The notes beneath the pieces are model-generated. The model saw nothing but the letters and a program-made list of their open reading frames with translations, did no database searches and was not told the origin of the DNA. Position numbers and translations under genes: made by a program. Below, piece by piece: positions 16,186 to 24,729 of a DNA stretch of 64,000 nt. Where the stretch lies: positions 248,001 through 312,000 of the forward strand of contig CAZAEW010000001.1 in NCBI GenBank assembly GCA_964484065.1. The letters run 5' to 3'. Within the stretch, counting starts at the first letter, position 1, and each line of letters starts with the position of its first letter. This DNA comes from JAEVLT01 sp964484065 (GTDB taxonomy: Bacteria > Bacillota > Bacilli > Bacillales > Cytobacillaceae).

Positions 16186-16365
16186 TTATTGTCCTTTATA
16201 TTCTCCATTATTTTTAGGGGCTTTTTCTTTTCTGGCTTTATCTTTATGGATTTTGTTTGTTGCTGCCGATCCCATTTCATGAGCAAATTCAGCATTTAAA
16301 ACGGCTGAGTCAAATCCTTTTTTATTCTTTTGCTGAGGATCATTTTTTTTCGTCCTTTTTGCCAT
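16186..16365 (-). CDS. 59-residue basic small spore-type protein
   Basis: The ATG at 16365 follows AAAGGAGGAATAGGC, a near-perfect binding site; the frame stays open upstream but without support. The product is Lys-, Asn- and Gln-rich (MAKRTKKNDPQQKNKKGF) with a NAEFAHEMG segment. That resembles the EFA-E element around the protease cleavage site of small acid-soluble spore proteins and a second gene here at 51019-51180. I infer a spore or DNA-associated small protein. The family assignment is uncertain. Confidence 0.65.
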   Translation of the reverse strand: MAKRTKKNDPQQKNKKGFDSAVLNAEFAHEMGSAATNKIHKDKARKEKAPKNNGEYKGQ

Positions 16366-16435
16366 GCCTATTCCTCCTTTTTTCTTTTCCTTCATAGTTA
16401 GTTTTAAGAAATAAGAAGAAAATATGCACGGCAAA

Positions 16436-16630
16436 AAGAAAAGCGCAAGCGCCTTCAGAACAAGCACAGCTTGTTCTTGCGATGCATATTCATAATAGCA
16501 TCCCTAAGTGCTCAGCCCCGATGGGCAAATGTTCTTCGGCAAAAAAGTCCGCCCTTTGACTTTTTTTGCCGAAGGTTATTTGACCCTGAGGGGCTAGGCG
16601 CTCCTCGAAAAAGCTAACGCTTTTTCTTCG
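16436..16630. repeat. Multi-stem inverted-repeat element
   Basis: Several nested perfect repeats occur in 195 bases: GAACAAGC / GCTTGTTC (16458-16476), CTTCGGCAAAAAA / TTTTTTTGCCGAAG (16534-16574) enclosed by AGCCCC (16514-16519) / GGGGCT (16590-16595), and GAAAAAGC / GCTTTTTC (16607-16626). The ends carry GCGCAAGCGC and similar motifs. No protein is encoded. The architecture is that of a structured intergenic repeat as seen in many Bacillaceae. The remaining DNA to 16737 holds no gene. Confidence 0.7.
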
Positions 16631-16737
16631 TTCGATGCTTCGCTTCCGTAGCTTATTCTTGTGAAGCTAGACAATTCTCAAAGTCCAAACTTTTATACTT
16701 TACTTACAAAAAGCCAGGTCTGCTGCTTGATCCCACG

Positions 16738-17616
16738 TTAATTTTTCCAGTGTTTATAAATGGCTTGTGTACCGCTATTTTCCTCTCCCTTTTCGGCCAA
16801 ATCGCTATATATGGATTCAGCCAAAGCTAATCCCGGAGCATCCATTTCCATTTTTCCGGCTTCTTCCAGGGCAATATTCATATCCTTAATAAAATGCTTT
16901 ATATAAAATCCTGGTTTGAAATCCCCTTGCAGCATTCGCGGCACAAGATTGCTTAGCGACCAGCTTCCGGCAGCTCCTGTAGAAATGCTTTTCAATACCT
17001 TATCAGGATCCAGGCCTGCTTTTTCCGCATAAATAATAGCTTCTGTTACGCCAATCATCGTCGAAGCAATAACAATTTGGTTAGACATTTTTGCATGCTG
17101 CCCGGACCCGGATATTCCTTGATAAACAATATTAGTTCCTAACTTTTTCAACAAAGGAAGAACTTCATCAAATGCTTCCTTATCTCCCCCAGCCATTATC
17201 GAGAGCTTCGCTTCCCGTGCACCAATGTCCCCGCCTGAGACCGGAGCATCCAAAGCAGAGATTCCATGTCTTTTCGCTTCTTCGTAAATTTTAACCGCAA
17301 GTGATGGCGATGAAGTTGTCATATCAATAAAATAACTGCCTTTTTTTCCATTTTCGATAAGTCCATTTTCACCAAAATAGACTTCTTCAACATCATGAGG
17401 ATAGCCAACCATAGTAAAAATAACATTGGCTTTCTCAGCCATTTCTTTTACGGTTTCTGTCCACTGTGCTCCCATTGCGATCAAATCTGCCGCTTTCCCT
17501 TTTGTCCGTGTGTAAACAATCACAGGATAGCCTGCATTAAGAAGATGCGCGGCCATACTTTTCCCCATAACACCTGTTCCGATAAAGCCAATTACTGTAT
17601 TATCTGTGGTTAACAA
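16738..17616 (-). CDS. ykwC: NAD-dependent beta-hydroxyacid dehydrogenase YkwC
   Basis: This member of the 3-hydroxyisobutyrate/6-phosphogluconate dehydrogenase family has the Rossmann motif GFIGTGVMGKSM at the N-terminus, the substrate motif DAPVSGGDIGA near residue 120, and the catalytic-lysine region SGSGQHAKMSNQ near residue 170. It probably oxidises a 3-hydroxyacid or reduces a semialdehyde; the substrate is unknown. The start is set at the TTG at 17616 because GAAAGGA touches the ATG at 17625 with no spacing. It lies downstream of an SDR gene in the same direction. Confidence 0.88.
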   Translation of the reverse strand: MLTTDNTVIGFIGTGVMGKSMAAHLLNAGYPVIVYTRTKGKAADLIAMGAQWTETVKEMAEKANVIFTMVGYPHDVEEVYFGENGLIENGKKGSYFIDMTTSSPSLAVKIYEEAKRHGISALDAPVSGGDIGAREAKLSIMAGGDKEAFDEVLPLLKKLGTNIVYQGISGSGQHAKMSNQIVIASTMIGVTEAIIYAEKAGLDPDKVLKSISTGAAGSWSLSNLVPRMLQGDFKPGFYIKHFIKDMNIALEEAGKMEMDAPGLALAESIYSDLAEKGEENSGTQAIYKHWKN

Positions 17617-17716
17617 ATGAATCATTCCTTTCGCTGCTTGATCTTTTTTTCAAAGTTATGATGCAAAAAAGATCGAGAGAGCTGCCCCGATCTGATCTTT
17701 AAAACATAAGCAAAAC

Positions 17717-18502
17717 TTAAAGCGATTTTACCATCCCGCCATCCACTAAAAAGGCGCTGCCAGTCATATACGTATTGGCATCAGAAACAAGGAATGCCGC
17801 AACCTTTCCAAACTCTTCCGGGGTACCATACCGTTTTAAAGGAATTTCTCCCTTTACTTGTTCCTCTATAGTTTCACGTGCCACCCCTTGCTTTTCCGCA
17901 TTAACTTGGTCTAAATGTTTTACCCGGTCTGTTGCGATTCTTCCCGGTGCAATGGTATTGATTAAAATGTTATAAGGAGCAAGCTCAGAAGCCAAGGTTT
18001 TAGCAAGACCGACAATCCCGGTTCGGAACGTATTGGATAAAATGAGTCCAGGGATTGGCTCTTTAATTGAAGAGGAAGCAATATTAAGAATTTTACCGCC
18101 TTGTTCTTTTAAATAGGGCAGTGCTTCACGAATTAACCGCACATATGATAATAAATTTAATTCAAATGCATTCTGCCACTGTTCATCGGTCAATTCTTCA
18201 AATGAACCGGCAGGAGGACCTCCTGCATTATTTACAAGGATATGTATTCCGCCAAAAGCTTCCGCTGTTTTTGCAATGAGCCGCTTAACTTCCTGAGCAT
18301 CGGTAATATCTGTTTTTTGATATGCTGCCTTACCAGGACCCGCTGCCTGAAGTTCAATGACTTTTTGCTTTAGCTTTTCTTCATCCCGGCCGGAAATCAT
18401 AACATTGGCGCCTTCCCTCACAAGCTGTTCGGCAATCCCATAGCCAAGCCCTTGACTCGAAGCCGCAATTAATGCTGTTTTTCCAGCTAAATTTAATTCC
18501 AT
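17717..18502 (-). CDS. Atypical short-chain dehydrogenase/reductase without the YxxxK motif
   Basis: This 261-residue SDR-fold protein ends with the family-typical SAFLVDGGMVKSL. Two landmarks are altered. The glycine-rich loop reads ALIAASSQGLG instead of TGxxxGxG, and the position of the Tyr-x-x-x-Lys pair holds SNTFR (in GLILSNTFRTGIVGLAKTL). The Asn of NNAGG and the Ser of IASSS remain. This resembles the BKR-like subgroup of SDRs that lack the standard tetrad. It may use a different chemistry or bind a cofactor without catalysis. AGGAGG precedes the ATG. Confidence 0.88.
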   Translation of the reverse strand: MELNLAGKTALIAASSQGLGYGIAEQLVREGANVMISGRDEEKLKQKVIELQAAGPGKAAYQKTDITDAQEVKRLIAKTAEAFGGIHILVNNAGGPPAGSFEELTDEQWQNAFELNLLSYVRLIREALPYLKEQGGKILNIASSSIKEPIPGLILSNTFRTGIVGLAKTLASELAPYNILINTIAPGRIATDRVKHLDQVNAEKQGVARETIEEQVKGEIPLKRYGTPEEFGKVAAFLVSDANTYMTGSAFLVDGGMVKSL

Positions 18503-18578
18503 GATGTAAGACCTCCTTTTTCCATTTCTTTTTTATTATACAAAAAGAATAATTAGATGCGTACTTTTCAAAAAAAAT

Positions 18579-18606
18579 AAAGCGGATTCACAGCTGAATC
18601 CGCTTT
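18579..18606 (-). terminator. Terminator of azoR
   Basis: AAAGCGGATTCA / TGAATCCGCTTT perfect 12-bp stem, with a T-tract on the minus strand. Confidence 0.85.
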
Positions 18607-18617
18607 CTATCTATGAA

Positions 18618-19256
18618 TTAAAATGTGTGAGCCAAATCCTTTGCACGGGCAATAGCATTTTTCTTGATTTCTTCCGCTTTTTCAGGCATCGCATTATGCC
18701 CTTCAATGAACAGTCCTTCGAAAGATGGTACGCCAAAAAACCCCGAAATAACAGCCTGTAAATAACGATGTCCCATTTCAAAATCAGCTGCGGGACCTTC
18801 TGAATAAATCCCTCCGCGCGCCTGTATGTGCAACGCCTTTTTATCTGTTAATAATCCAACTGGACCTTGTTCAGTATACTTAAATGTTTTTCCCGCTACC
18901 GCGATAGAGTCAATATATGCCTTCATCAGGGGAGGAAAAGAAAAATTCCACATTGGAGTCACAAAGACATATTTATCTCCAGAAATAAATTGGTCGCTCA
19001 ATTCATTTAAACGCCCCACTTTTGCTTGTTCTTCAGCTGACAGTGAAGTGAATTCCTGTCCATTGCGAAGTTTGCCCCAACCGCTAAAAACATCCGCATC
19101 AATGTAGGGAATATTTTCTTTATATAAATCAATATGAACGATTTCATCATTAGGGTTTACTTCTTTATATGAATCGATAAATACTTTTCCGGAAGCCATA
19201 CTAAAAGATTGTGACGCATCATGCGGATGTGCTGTGATGTACAATACTTTTGCCAT
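18618..19256 (-). CDS. azoR: FMN-dependent NADH-azoreductase
   Basis: This 212-residue flavodoxin-fold quinone/azo reductase (AzoR family) reduces quinones and azo dyes with NADH and FMN. Phosphate-binding residues lie in HPHDASQSFS near residue 13, followed by FVTPMWNFSFPPLMKAYID near 98-116 and QARGGIYSEGPA near 147. The ATG follows AAAGGTGAGACAAAA. It is monocistronic with its own terminator. A role in quinone or thiol-reactive stress is known for the family. Confidence 0.93.
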   Translation of the reverse strand: MAKVLYITAHPHDASQSFSMASGKVFIDSYKEVNPNDEIVHIDLYKENIPYIDADVFSGWGKLRNGQEFTSLSAEEQAKVGRLNELSDQFISGDKYVFVTPMWNFSFPPLMKAYIDSIAVAGKTFKYTEQGPVGLLTDKKALHIQARGGIYSEGPAADFEMGHRYLQAVISGFFGVPSFEGLFIEGHNAMPEKAEEIKKNAIARAKDLAHTF

Positions 19257-19372
19257 TTTTGTCTCACCTTTCTAATCAGATATTTTATTTTCCCTCGAAA
19301 ATATCACACTTATCCCCTCATTTAATTGCCTAATATTAGAAAAGGAAATCATTGGAGTGGATTATTTCGGTA

Positions 19373-19405
19373 AAAAAAAACCGGCCTTCAATTACAAGCC
19401 GGTTT
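19373..19405 (-). terminator. Terminator of ptsHI
   Basis: AAACCGGC / GCCGGTTTTTTTT stem-loop on the minus strand, just after the ptsI stop. Confidence 0.85.
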
Positions 19406-19414
19406 TCAAACAAA

Positions 19415-21127
19415 TTATTTAGTTGCTTCTTTAACAGCCTCAATTACTTGAGAAGTGGTTTGCATATTTAAGACCTTTTGTGCAAGCTTTTCCATATCCG
19501 CTTTGCTTAAAGAGCGGATTTGGGAGCGAGCCTTTAAAATAGAGGTAGCGCTCATCGAGAATTCGTCCAGTCCAAGACCTAGGAGAAGCGGAATGGCTGT
19601 TTCATCTCCTGCCATTTCACCGCACATTCCTGCCCACTTTCCTTCAGCATGTGCAGCATCAATGACCATTTTTACTAATCGCAAAATGGAAGGACTGTAA
19701 GGCTGATACAAATAAGATACGCGCTGATTCATTCGGTCAGCCGCCATCGTATATTGAATAAGGTCATTCGTTCCAATACTAAAGAAATCCACTTCTTTGG
19801 CAAACTGGTCAGCCAGTACAGCCGTCGATGGTATTTCAACCATTATTCCTAATTCAATCTTTTCAGCAATTTTTTGACCTTCGGAAACCAGCTTTTGTTT
19901 TTCTTCTTCGAGGATCGCTTTAGCGGAGCGAAACTCATCAAGAGTAGCGATCATTGGAAACATAATTTTTAGGTTACCATAACTGCTGGCGCGAAGAAGG
20001 GCACGAAGTTGTGTACGGAAAATGTCTTGTTCTTCTAAGCACAAACGAATGGCACGGAAACCAAGGAACGGATTTAATTCTTTTGGCAAATTCATATACG
20101 GAAGCTCTTTATCTCCGCCAATATCCAAGGTGCGCACTACGACAGGTTTTCCATTCATACCTTCAAGTACAGCTTTATATGCTTCAAACTGCACTTCCTC
20201 GGTTGGCAGCTGATCTCTGCCCATATAAAGAAATTCAGTTCTATATAGCCCAACACCTTCACCGCCGTTTTCAAGAACACCCTTTAAATCATTTGGTGTC
20301 CCAATATTGGCAGCCAATTCGACGTGATGGTTATCCAAAGATACTGTTTTCTCATTAACAAGTTTAGCCCACTCTGCTTTTTGCAGCTCATATTCTTTTT
20401 GTACTTTTTGATATTGCTCAATAAGTTCTGAGGCAGGGTGTATATGTACTTCACCCTTTAAACCATCAATAATAACCATATCGCCATGTTGAATTTTTTC
20501 AGTGGCAGTTTTTGTCCCTACGACTGCAGGAATTTCCATCGATCTTGCCATTATGGCCGAGTGTGATGTTCGTCCCCCAATATTCGTAGCGAAACCTTTT
20601 ACAAACTGACGATTTAATTGAGCCGTATCCGAAGGAGTAAGATCCTCCGCAATAACAACTACTTCTTCGGAAATCATGCTTGGACTTGGAATTTGAACAC
20701 CCAGTAAATGAGAAAGGACACGTTTCGTCACATCGCGGATATCTGCTGCACGCTCCTTCATATACTCATTATCCATTTGTTCAAACATCGAAATGAACAT
20801 ATCTGCTGTTTCCTTCAAAGCAGTTTCTGCATTAACCTTTTCAGTGTTAATTTTATCTTCGATCGGCGCGATTAACTCTGGATCGCTTAGTACCAGCAGA
20901 TGAGCTTCAAAAATGGCTGCTTTATCTGCACCAAGATTCTTCCCAGCATTCTCGCGGATTAACTCTAGATCGGATTTAGACTTTTGCATCGCTGAGTGAA
21001 AACGTTCCACTTCAGCTTCTGGATTGTTAATGGAATTCTTTTCGAACGATAGATCAGGTTCAACGAGACGATATGCCTTTGCAATGGCAATCCCGTTTGA
21101 GGCAGCAATCCCTTTTAAAACTTCCAT
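19415..21127 (-). CDS. ptsI: PTS enzyme I (phosphoenolpyruvate-protein phosphotransferase)
   Basis: Enzyme I moves phosphate from PEP to HPr for all PTS sugar uptake. The 570-residue frame is full length. The phosphorylated His189 lies in GGRTSHSAIMAR. The PEP-binding barrel includes GVGLYRTEFLYMGR, VRTLDIGGDKELPY, GIMVEIPSTAVLAD, SIGTNDLIQYTMAADRMN and the catalytic Cys in GMCGEMAGD. Its ATG overlaps the ptsH stop (TAATG), giving translational coupling. No ptsG or glcT is present upstream, unlike the B. subtilis ptsGHI order. Confidence 0.98.
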   Translation of the reverse strand: MEVLKGIAASNGIAIAKAYRLVEPDLSFEKNSINNPEAEVERFHSAMQKSKSDLELIRENAGKNLGADKAAIFEAHLLVLSDPELIAPIEDKINTEKVNAETALKETADMFISMFEQMDNEYMKERAADIRDVTKRVLSHLLGVQIPSPSMISEEVVVIAEDLTPSDTAQLNRQFVKGFATNIGGRTSHSAIMARSMEIPAVVGTKTATEKIQHGDMVIIDGLKGEVHIHPASELIEQYQKVQKEYELQKAEWAKLVNEKTVSLDNHHVELAANIGTPNDLKGVLENGGEGVGLYRTEFLYMGRDQLPTEEVQFEAYKAVLEGMNGKPVVVRTLDIGGDKELPYMNLPKELNPFLGFRAIRLCLEEQDIFRTQLRALLRASSYGNLKIMFPMIATLDEFRSAKAILEEEKQKLVSEGQKIAEKIELGIMVEIPSTAVLADQFAKEVDFFSIGTNDLIQYTMAADRMNQRVSYLYQPYSPSILRLVKMVIDAAHAEGKWAGMCGEMAGDETAIPLLLGLGLDEFSMSATSILKARSQIRSLSKADMEKLAQKVLNMQTTSQVIEAVKEATK

Positions 21128-21393
21128 TATTCTGCCAAACCTTCTTTTTTCAGTACTTCTTCCAAACTCTTTAATGCTTCTGCCTCATCGCTGCCTGCAG
21201 CGCTGATTGTAATGTCTGCACCTTGGCCAATTCCCAGTGACATAACGCCCATAATCGATTTTAAGTTGACCTTTTTGCCTTTATACTCCAAGTTTATATC
21301 AGATTGAAATTTACCAGCTGCTTGCACCAATATTGTAGCGGGTCTAGCATGAATTCCTGTCTCAGAAATTACTTTAAAATTCTTTTCTGCCAT
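21127..21393 (-). CDS. ptsH: Phosphocarrier protein HPr
   Basis: This 88-residue protein has both regulatory sites: catalytic His15 in TGIHARPAT and HPrK-target Ser46 in LKSIMGVMSLGIG. It relays phosphate to EIIA domains and, as P-Ser-HPr, is the corepressor of CcpA. AAAAGGAGTTTGG precedes the ATG. A 370-base leader region upstream holds possible promoters but no other gene. Confidence 0.98.
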   Translation of the reverse strand: MAEKNFKVISETGIHARPATILVQAAGKFQSDINLEYKGKKVNLKSIMGVMSLGIGQGADITISAAGSDEAEALKSLEEVLKKEGLAE

Positions 21394-21763
21394 AATAATC
21401 CAAACTCCTTTTTGCAGTAAAATAATGTGTTAAAGTACTAAAAGTGCTGCTTTGTTTAACTTTTTACAGTTCTTGCTTTAATCCGAAATAGCTAAAGCAA
21501 AATATTGCAAAGTTAACTTCTGTTTATTTTTCTCATTTTAAAAATAAACATGTATAAAGCAGACATTTATTTACTTTTCTGATATAGCAACAGTTAAAGA
21601 ATACAATAGGTAGAATAACATGCTTCGACAGATTGTTACAACCGAAAACCTTGTGAAGTGATGAATTAATTTACTAAAAGCGCCCTATTTCTGTCACAAA
21701 AAGGACATAATTAAGTCTTGTTTTTTACTCGTAATAGTGTAAGCGTTATCATTCCAAATAATT
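21394..21763 (-). promoter_or_regulatory. ptsHI upstream region with cre site and candidate promoter
   Basis: TGTAAGCGTTATCA at 21738-21751 matches the CcpA cre consensus TGWAANCGNTNWCA at all 14 positions. On the minus strand, TTGTAA and TATTCT with an 18-base spacer (about 21645-21616) form a possible promoter. The cre lies upstream of it, an arrangement seen where CcpA activates, but it could instead serve the small gene at 21764-21958, whose 3' end is 13 bases away. The rest is AT-rich with no gene. Confidence 0.5.
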
Positions 21764-21958
21764 TTAACTTCTTGAGATTTTTTGATATTGAAAAATAATA
21801 TCTCCCCCTCTTTGTCCTATCCCCCGAAAATGTTTAAAATCTTCCCGTTTTACTAAGACTTCACGAAATTCTAAGAAATCATCTTTTTTTACCAGATATT
21901 CAGCTATTTCGCCACTCTTTAATTTCCCCAAAATTTCATTAATCATTTCATTCTGCAA
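21764..21958 (-). CDS. 64-residue protein of unknown family
   Basis: A TTG start follows AAAAGGAGTGGGCTGGT. The product is charged and helical (MINEILGKLKSGEIAEYLVK, then FREVLVKREDFKHFRGIGQRGG). The second half looks like a short beta-rich or RNA-binding region, but no known domain is recognised. It is separated from ptsH by 370 bases and diverges from ykvS. Confidence 0.65.
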   Translation of the reverse strand: MQNEMINEILGKLKSGEIAEYLVKKDDFLEFREVLVKREDFKHFRGIGQRGGDIIFQYQKISRS

Positions 21959-22212
21959 ACCAGCCCACTCCTTTTCCTTTATATTCCTATTTTTTACTTT
22001 TTGTCGAAATTTCCTTGGAAATAATCCAATTGAAATGTATTCATTCTACAAAATACATTGTTATCAGATTATTTTATGGTATCATTATTTGATTTTCAAG
22101 AATTAAAGAAATTGTAACAATAATACCTTTACGAAATGTTAAAAGTAGTGCAAACTGTTATTTATATGGATTATTTTGGTTGGTATAGCGGGAAGGTAAA
22201 GGAGTGGGAGTT

Positions 22213-22401
22213 ATGAAAAAAGCTGAGGTTGGAAATGTTATTGAATTCCGAGACGGACTTCAAGGTATAGTTGAAAAAGTGAATGACAATTCAGTGATTG
22301 TTGATTTAACTTATATGGAAAACTATCGAGATCTTGAGCTGGAGCAGCGTACCGTTGTTAATCATAAAAACTACAAAATCATAAAAGAAAGTGCTATTTA
22401 A
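22213..22401 (+). CDS. ykvS: YkvS family protein (DUF2187)
   Basis: This 62-residue SH3-like protein matches B. subtilis YkvS: AEVGNVIEFRDGLQGIVEKV, NSVIVDLTYMENYRDLELE and VVNHKNYKII. The ATG at 22213 is 8 bases from AAGGAG; a GTG at 22204 overlaps the binding site and is unlikely. The function is unknown. Confidence 0.93.
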   Translation: MKKAEVGNVIEFRDGLQGIVEKVNDNSVIVDLTYMENYRDLELEQRTVVNHKNYKIIKESAI

Positions 22402-22403
22402 AC

Positions 22404-22435
22404 CAGCAGCCAAACGGCTGCTTTTTATTTTTGGA
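22404..22435 (+). terminator. Terminator of ykvS
   Basis: CAGCC AAAC GGCTG followed by CTTTTTATTTTT. Confidence 0.8.
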
Positions 22436-22548
22436 ACTGTTTGTCTCTTTCATCTTTTAAAAAGTCTGTCCGTCCTTGAAAAGCGCCCTATTTTATAAGG
22501 CGCCATTTTCTATTTTTTTAATTTCTGTAGGAATGAGGGTTTCTTATT

Positions 22549-22671
22549 TTACGGATTTGTTTTTCCCGTTTCCTTAGAAAGCTGTTTTAATGATTTTATT
22601 TTCCCATGCGGATTTTGATCCTGCTTTCTTACTGTCCATTCCCGTTCTTGTTGACTTTGTGATTTACTCAT
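22549..22671 (-). CDS. 40-residue DUF6254-like protein
   Basis: AAAGGAGGGTAAGAA precedes the ATG. The product reads MSKSQSQQEREWTVRKQDQN and continues with PHGKIKSLKQL. The EREWTxRKxDQxPHGKxKS pattern matches a short Bacillaceae family that I recall as DUF6254. It is basic and hydrophilic, a size and composition common among minor spore proteins, but a spore role is only inferred. A weak hairpin (GCGCC / GGCGC at 22483-22505) lies downstream and may terminate it. Confidence 0.7.
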   Translation of the reverse strand: MSKSQSQQEREWTVRKQDQNPHGKIKSLKQLSKETGKTNP

Positions 22672-22814
22672 TTCTTACCCTCCTTTCAGTTCTAGGATTA
22701 TCAAATTTTTTAAACTTATGAATAGAAAGCATATTTAAATTCATTCTTCGTGTTTCATATTTCCCCCTTTTTTGTTACAATATATCTTGTTTTTTAAGGA
22801 AAGGAGCGATTATT

Positions 22815-23426
22815 TTGAAATGGCGCACCGTTGATTTTCGATTAATCATCGGATTAATCATAGCCCATGTTTTGCTTTTCTTTAGCTTTTCAGATAAAAG
22901 TATTTTCTGGTATATTTTTGCTGCATCCTGTCTATTGTTAATTACCTTTACGATGTTTCAAGAGGATGTTGATGACGAAGCGCCTTTTTTTACATATATT
23001 TTTTATGGAACCTTTTCCGGGCTGATCCTTTATGGTCTATTTTGGGCAGCTCATGCAGGATTTTTATTCCTTCACCTTCCAATAGAAAATAGTGTCAAGA
23101 GACTGTATCACTGGTATGCTCCTTCTGAATTTTGGGAATATCTTGCTCTTGTATTAGCCGCTGCACCGGGAGAAGAACTATTTTGGCGGGGGTTCGTTCA
23201 AAAGCGTTTATTAAAATATTTAAGCCCTTTTGTCAGTATTTTGACAGGTTCAGCCCTTTATGCATTAGTTCATATCTATTCCCATGAGTTGACTTTAGTT
23301 TTTGCGGCCTTTTTTTCCGGGTTAGCATGGGGAGCCCTCTATTATTGGAAAAAAAGTATGCCTCTTGTCATCGTTTCTCATCTAATATTTGACGTTATGT
23401 TATTTATTATTCTTCCTTTCAGATAA
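22815..23426 (+). CDS. CPBP-family intramembrane metalloprotease
   Basis: This 203-residue Abi/CAAX protease-like membrane protein starts with TTG after AAAGGAGCGATTA. About five or six helices are visible. The active-site motifs are E120-E121-xxx-R125 (GEELFWRGF), H153 (YALVHIYS) and H189-xxx-D193 (HLIFD). The family includes prenyl-protein proteases and bacteriocin-immunity proteins. The substrate here is unknown. It faces the convergent ykvI-like gene with a shared terminator. Confidence 0.9.
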   Translation: MKWRTVDFRLIIGLIIAHVLLFFSFSDKSIFWYIFAASCLLLITFTMFQEDVDDEAPFFTYIFYGTFSGLILYGLFWAAHAGFLFLHLPIENSVKRLYHWYAPSEFWEYLALVLAAAPGEELFWRGFVQKRLLKYLSPFVSILTGSALYALVHIYSHELTLVFAAFFSGLAWGALYYWKKSMPLVIVSHLIFDVMLFIILPFR

Positions 23427-23436
23427 GGCAAACAAA

Positions 23437-23478
23437 TAAAAGCATTTGTTCGGAACGAACAATGCTTTTATTTTTTTA
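23437..23478. terminator. Bidirectional terminator
   Basis: AAAAGCATTTGTTC / GAACAATGCTTTT forms a long stem with one bulge, T- and A-tracts on either side, and overlaps the end of the convergent gene. Confidence 0.8.
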
Positions 23479-24517
23479 TGTCTTTAAGCGGTTTAATCCA
23501 TAGCAAGACAATGAAAAGCAGGCTGACGTTTCCAAACAATGGGTATAAGTAGGAAAGCAGTTTGCCATAATCAAAAAGACTAATCCAATAGGAAATGCCA
23601 AAGATAAGACTAAAGGAGACAATCATTGGGATGTTCATCATTTGCTTTAGCTGACGTTCGATTCCAAAAACATTTCCAATAACAGATGTAAAAATTTCAC
23701 CATAGATTACCATCACAAAAAGCCAGTAAAATCCCGATGCTAAATTTTTCATTATAATGGCCATTGGAATTTCATATCTTTCTAATCCCGGAAGCATGAT
23801 CAGTGTAAAATGACTGGCAATGAGGATTAACGTTAAAAAGGCACCTCCAAGTAATCCGCCCCATTTGATCGTCCAATCGTCTTTTATTTCGGTTGCTATC
23901 GGTACAAGAACTGCCTGAGCAAGAAAAAGATTAAAGGCTGTATAAGAAAATGGCGCAACAACGGCTTTCCAGCCATCATCTGCATGAGGAACATATAGAA
24001 GCTGAACGATAAAGTTCGGCATTCTGACAGACATGCTCATTAACATCAAACTAAAGGTTATCATCAACGGAACGACAAAAGTATTAACAGCAAAAAGCCC
24101 TCTCGTTCCAACAAGCATAACAGCCATAGATAAACTAATCGTTAAAAAAACCCCAAGGTTTTTTGAAAGTCCCAAATGCTCTTTAAATATTGCCCCCGAC
24201 CCGGCAAGCATGACTGCGCAGACCCCCAAAAGCATTAGAAGCATTAACACATTGATTCCTTTTCCCGCCCATTTACCAAACAGGTATTCATTAAATTCCT
24301 GATAGGATTTTGCTTCGATCCTTGCCGACATTCTCATTAATTTTGAACCCATAAAGATTAGGAGGTAGCCGCTCATTAATATGCTGATGAATCCAAAAAA
24401 GCCGAATCTCGAAAAGAATTCAACAATTTCTTTTCCGGTCGCAAAGCCTGCCCCTACGACAGTTCCGACATAGACCGCTGCAATTTGAAAAGCTGCAGGC
24501 CAATTTTTCCCCACCAT
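23468..24517 (-). CDS. ykvI: YkvI family membrane protein (LeuT-like fold)
   Basis: This 349-residue protein has about ten membrane helices, beginning AAFQIAAVYVGTVVGAGFAT. The unwound-helix signature GAGFATGKEI in helix 1 is typical of LeuT-fold carriers and of B. subtilis YkvI. The ATG at 24517 follows GAGGTGGGGGAT; the frame open upstream to 24559 is not supported. It is probably a secondary transporter of amino acids or nucleobases. The substrate is unknown. Confidence 0.88.
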   Translation of the reverse strand: MVGKNWPAAFQIAAVYVGTVVGAGFATGKEIVEFFSRFGFFGFISILMSGYLLIFMGSKLMRMSARIEAKSYQEFNEYLFGKWAGKGINVLMLLMLLGVCAVMLAGSGAIFKEHLGLSKNLGVFLTISLSMAVMLVGTRGLFAVNTFVVPLMITFSLMLMSMSVRMPNFIVQLLYVPHADDGWKAVVAPFSYTAFNLFLAQAVLVPIATEIKDDWTIKWGGLLGGAFLTLILIASHFTLIMLPGLERYEIPMAIIMKNLASGFYWLFVMVIYGEIFTSVIGNVFGIERQLKQMMNIPMIVSFSLIFGISYWISLFDYGKLLSYLYPLFGNVSLLFIVLLWIKPLKDIKK

Positions 24518-24608
24518 ATCCCCCACCTCTATACAATATATGAGGAGATGGACAAACAATGACGAGTAAAATGATTTTGTATGCTAATAATTTTTTTGAT
24601 GAAAACAC

Positions 24609-24664
24609 TTGAAAGTCAAAAAAGGTCAGAGTATACTAAAAACACAAGGTCAAATATAGTCAAA
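24609..24664 (+). promoter_or_regulatory. clpE promoter with two CtsR boxes
   Basis: TTGAAA (24609-24614) and TATACT (24632-24637) are 17 bases apart. The CtsR heptad pairs AGTCAAA-aaa-GGTCAGA (24614-24630) and GGTCAAA-tat-AGTCAAA (24648-24664) match the consensus RGTCAAA-NNN-RGTCAAA closely. One fills the spacer and one covers the start point. This indicates class III heat-shock repression. Confidence 0.85.
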
Positions 24665-24729
24665 GTCAAATTATGGCCCAAACGAATGTATTCATAAAAT
24701 GAAGCGTAAATTATAAGGAGGTTTTATTT

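Noticed and set aside
17640..17675. GATCTTTTTT / AAAAAAGATC repeat between the SDR gene and ykwC as a terminator
   Set aside because: The stem is mostly A-T with a long loop and no proper tail; probably chance in AT-rich DNA.
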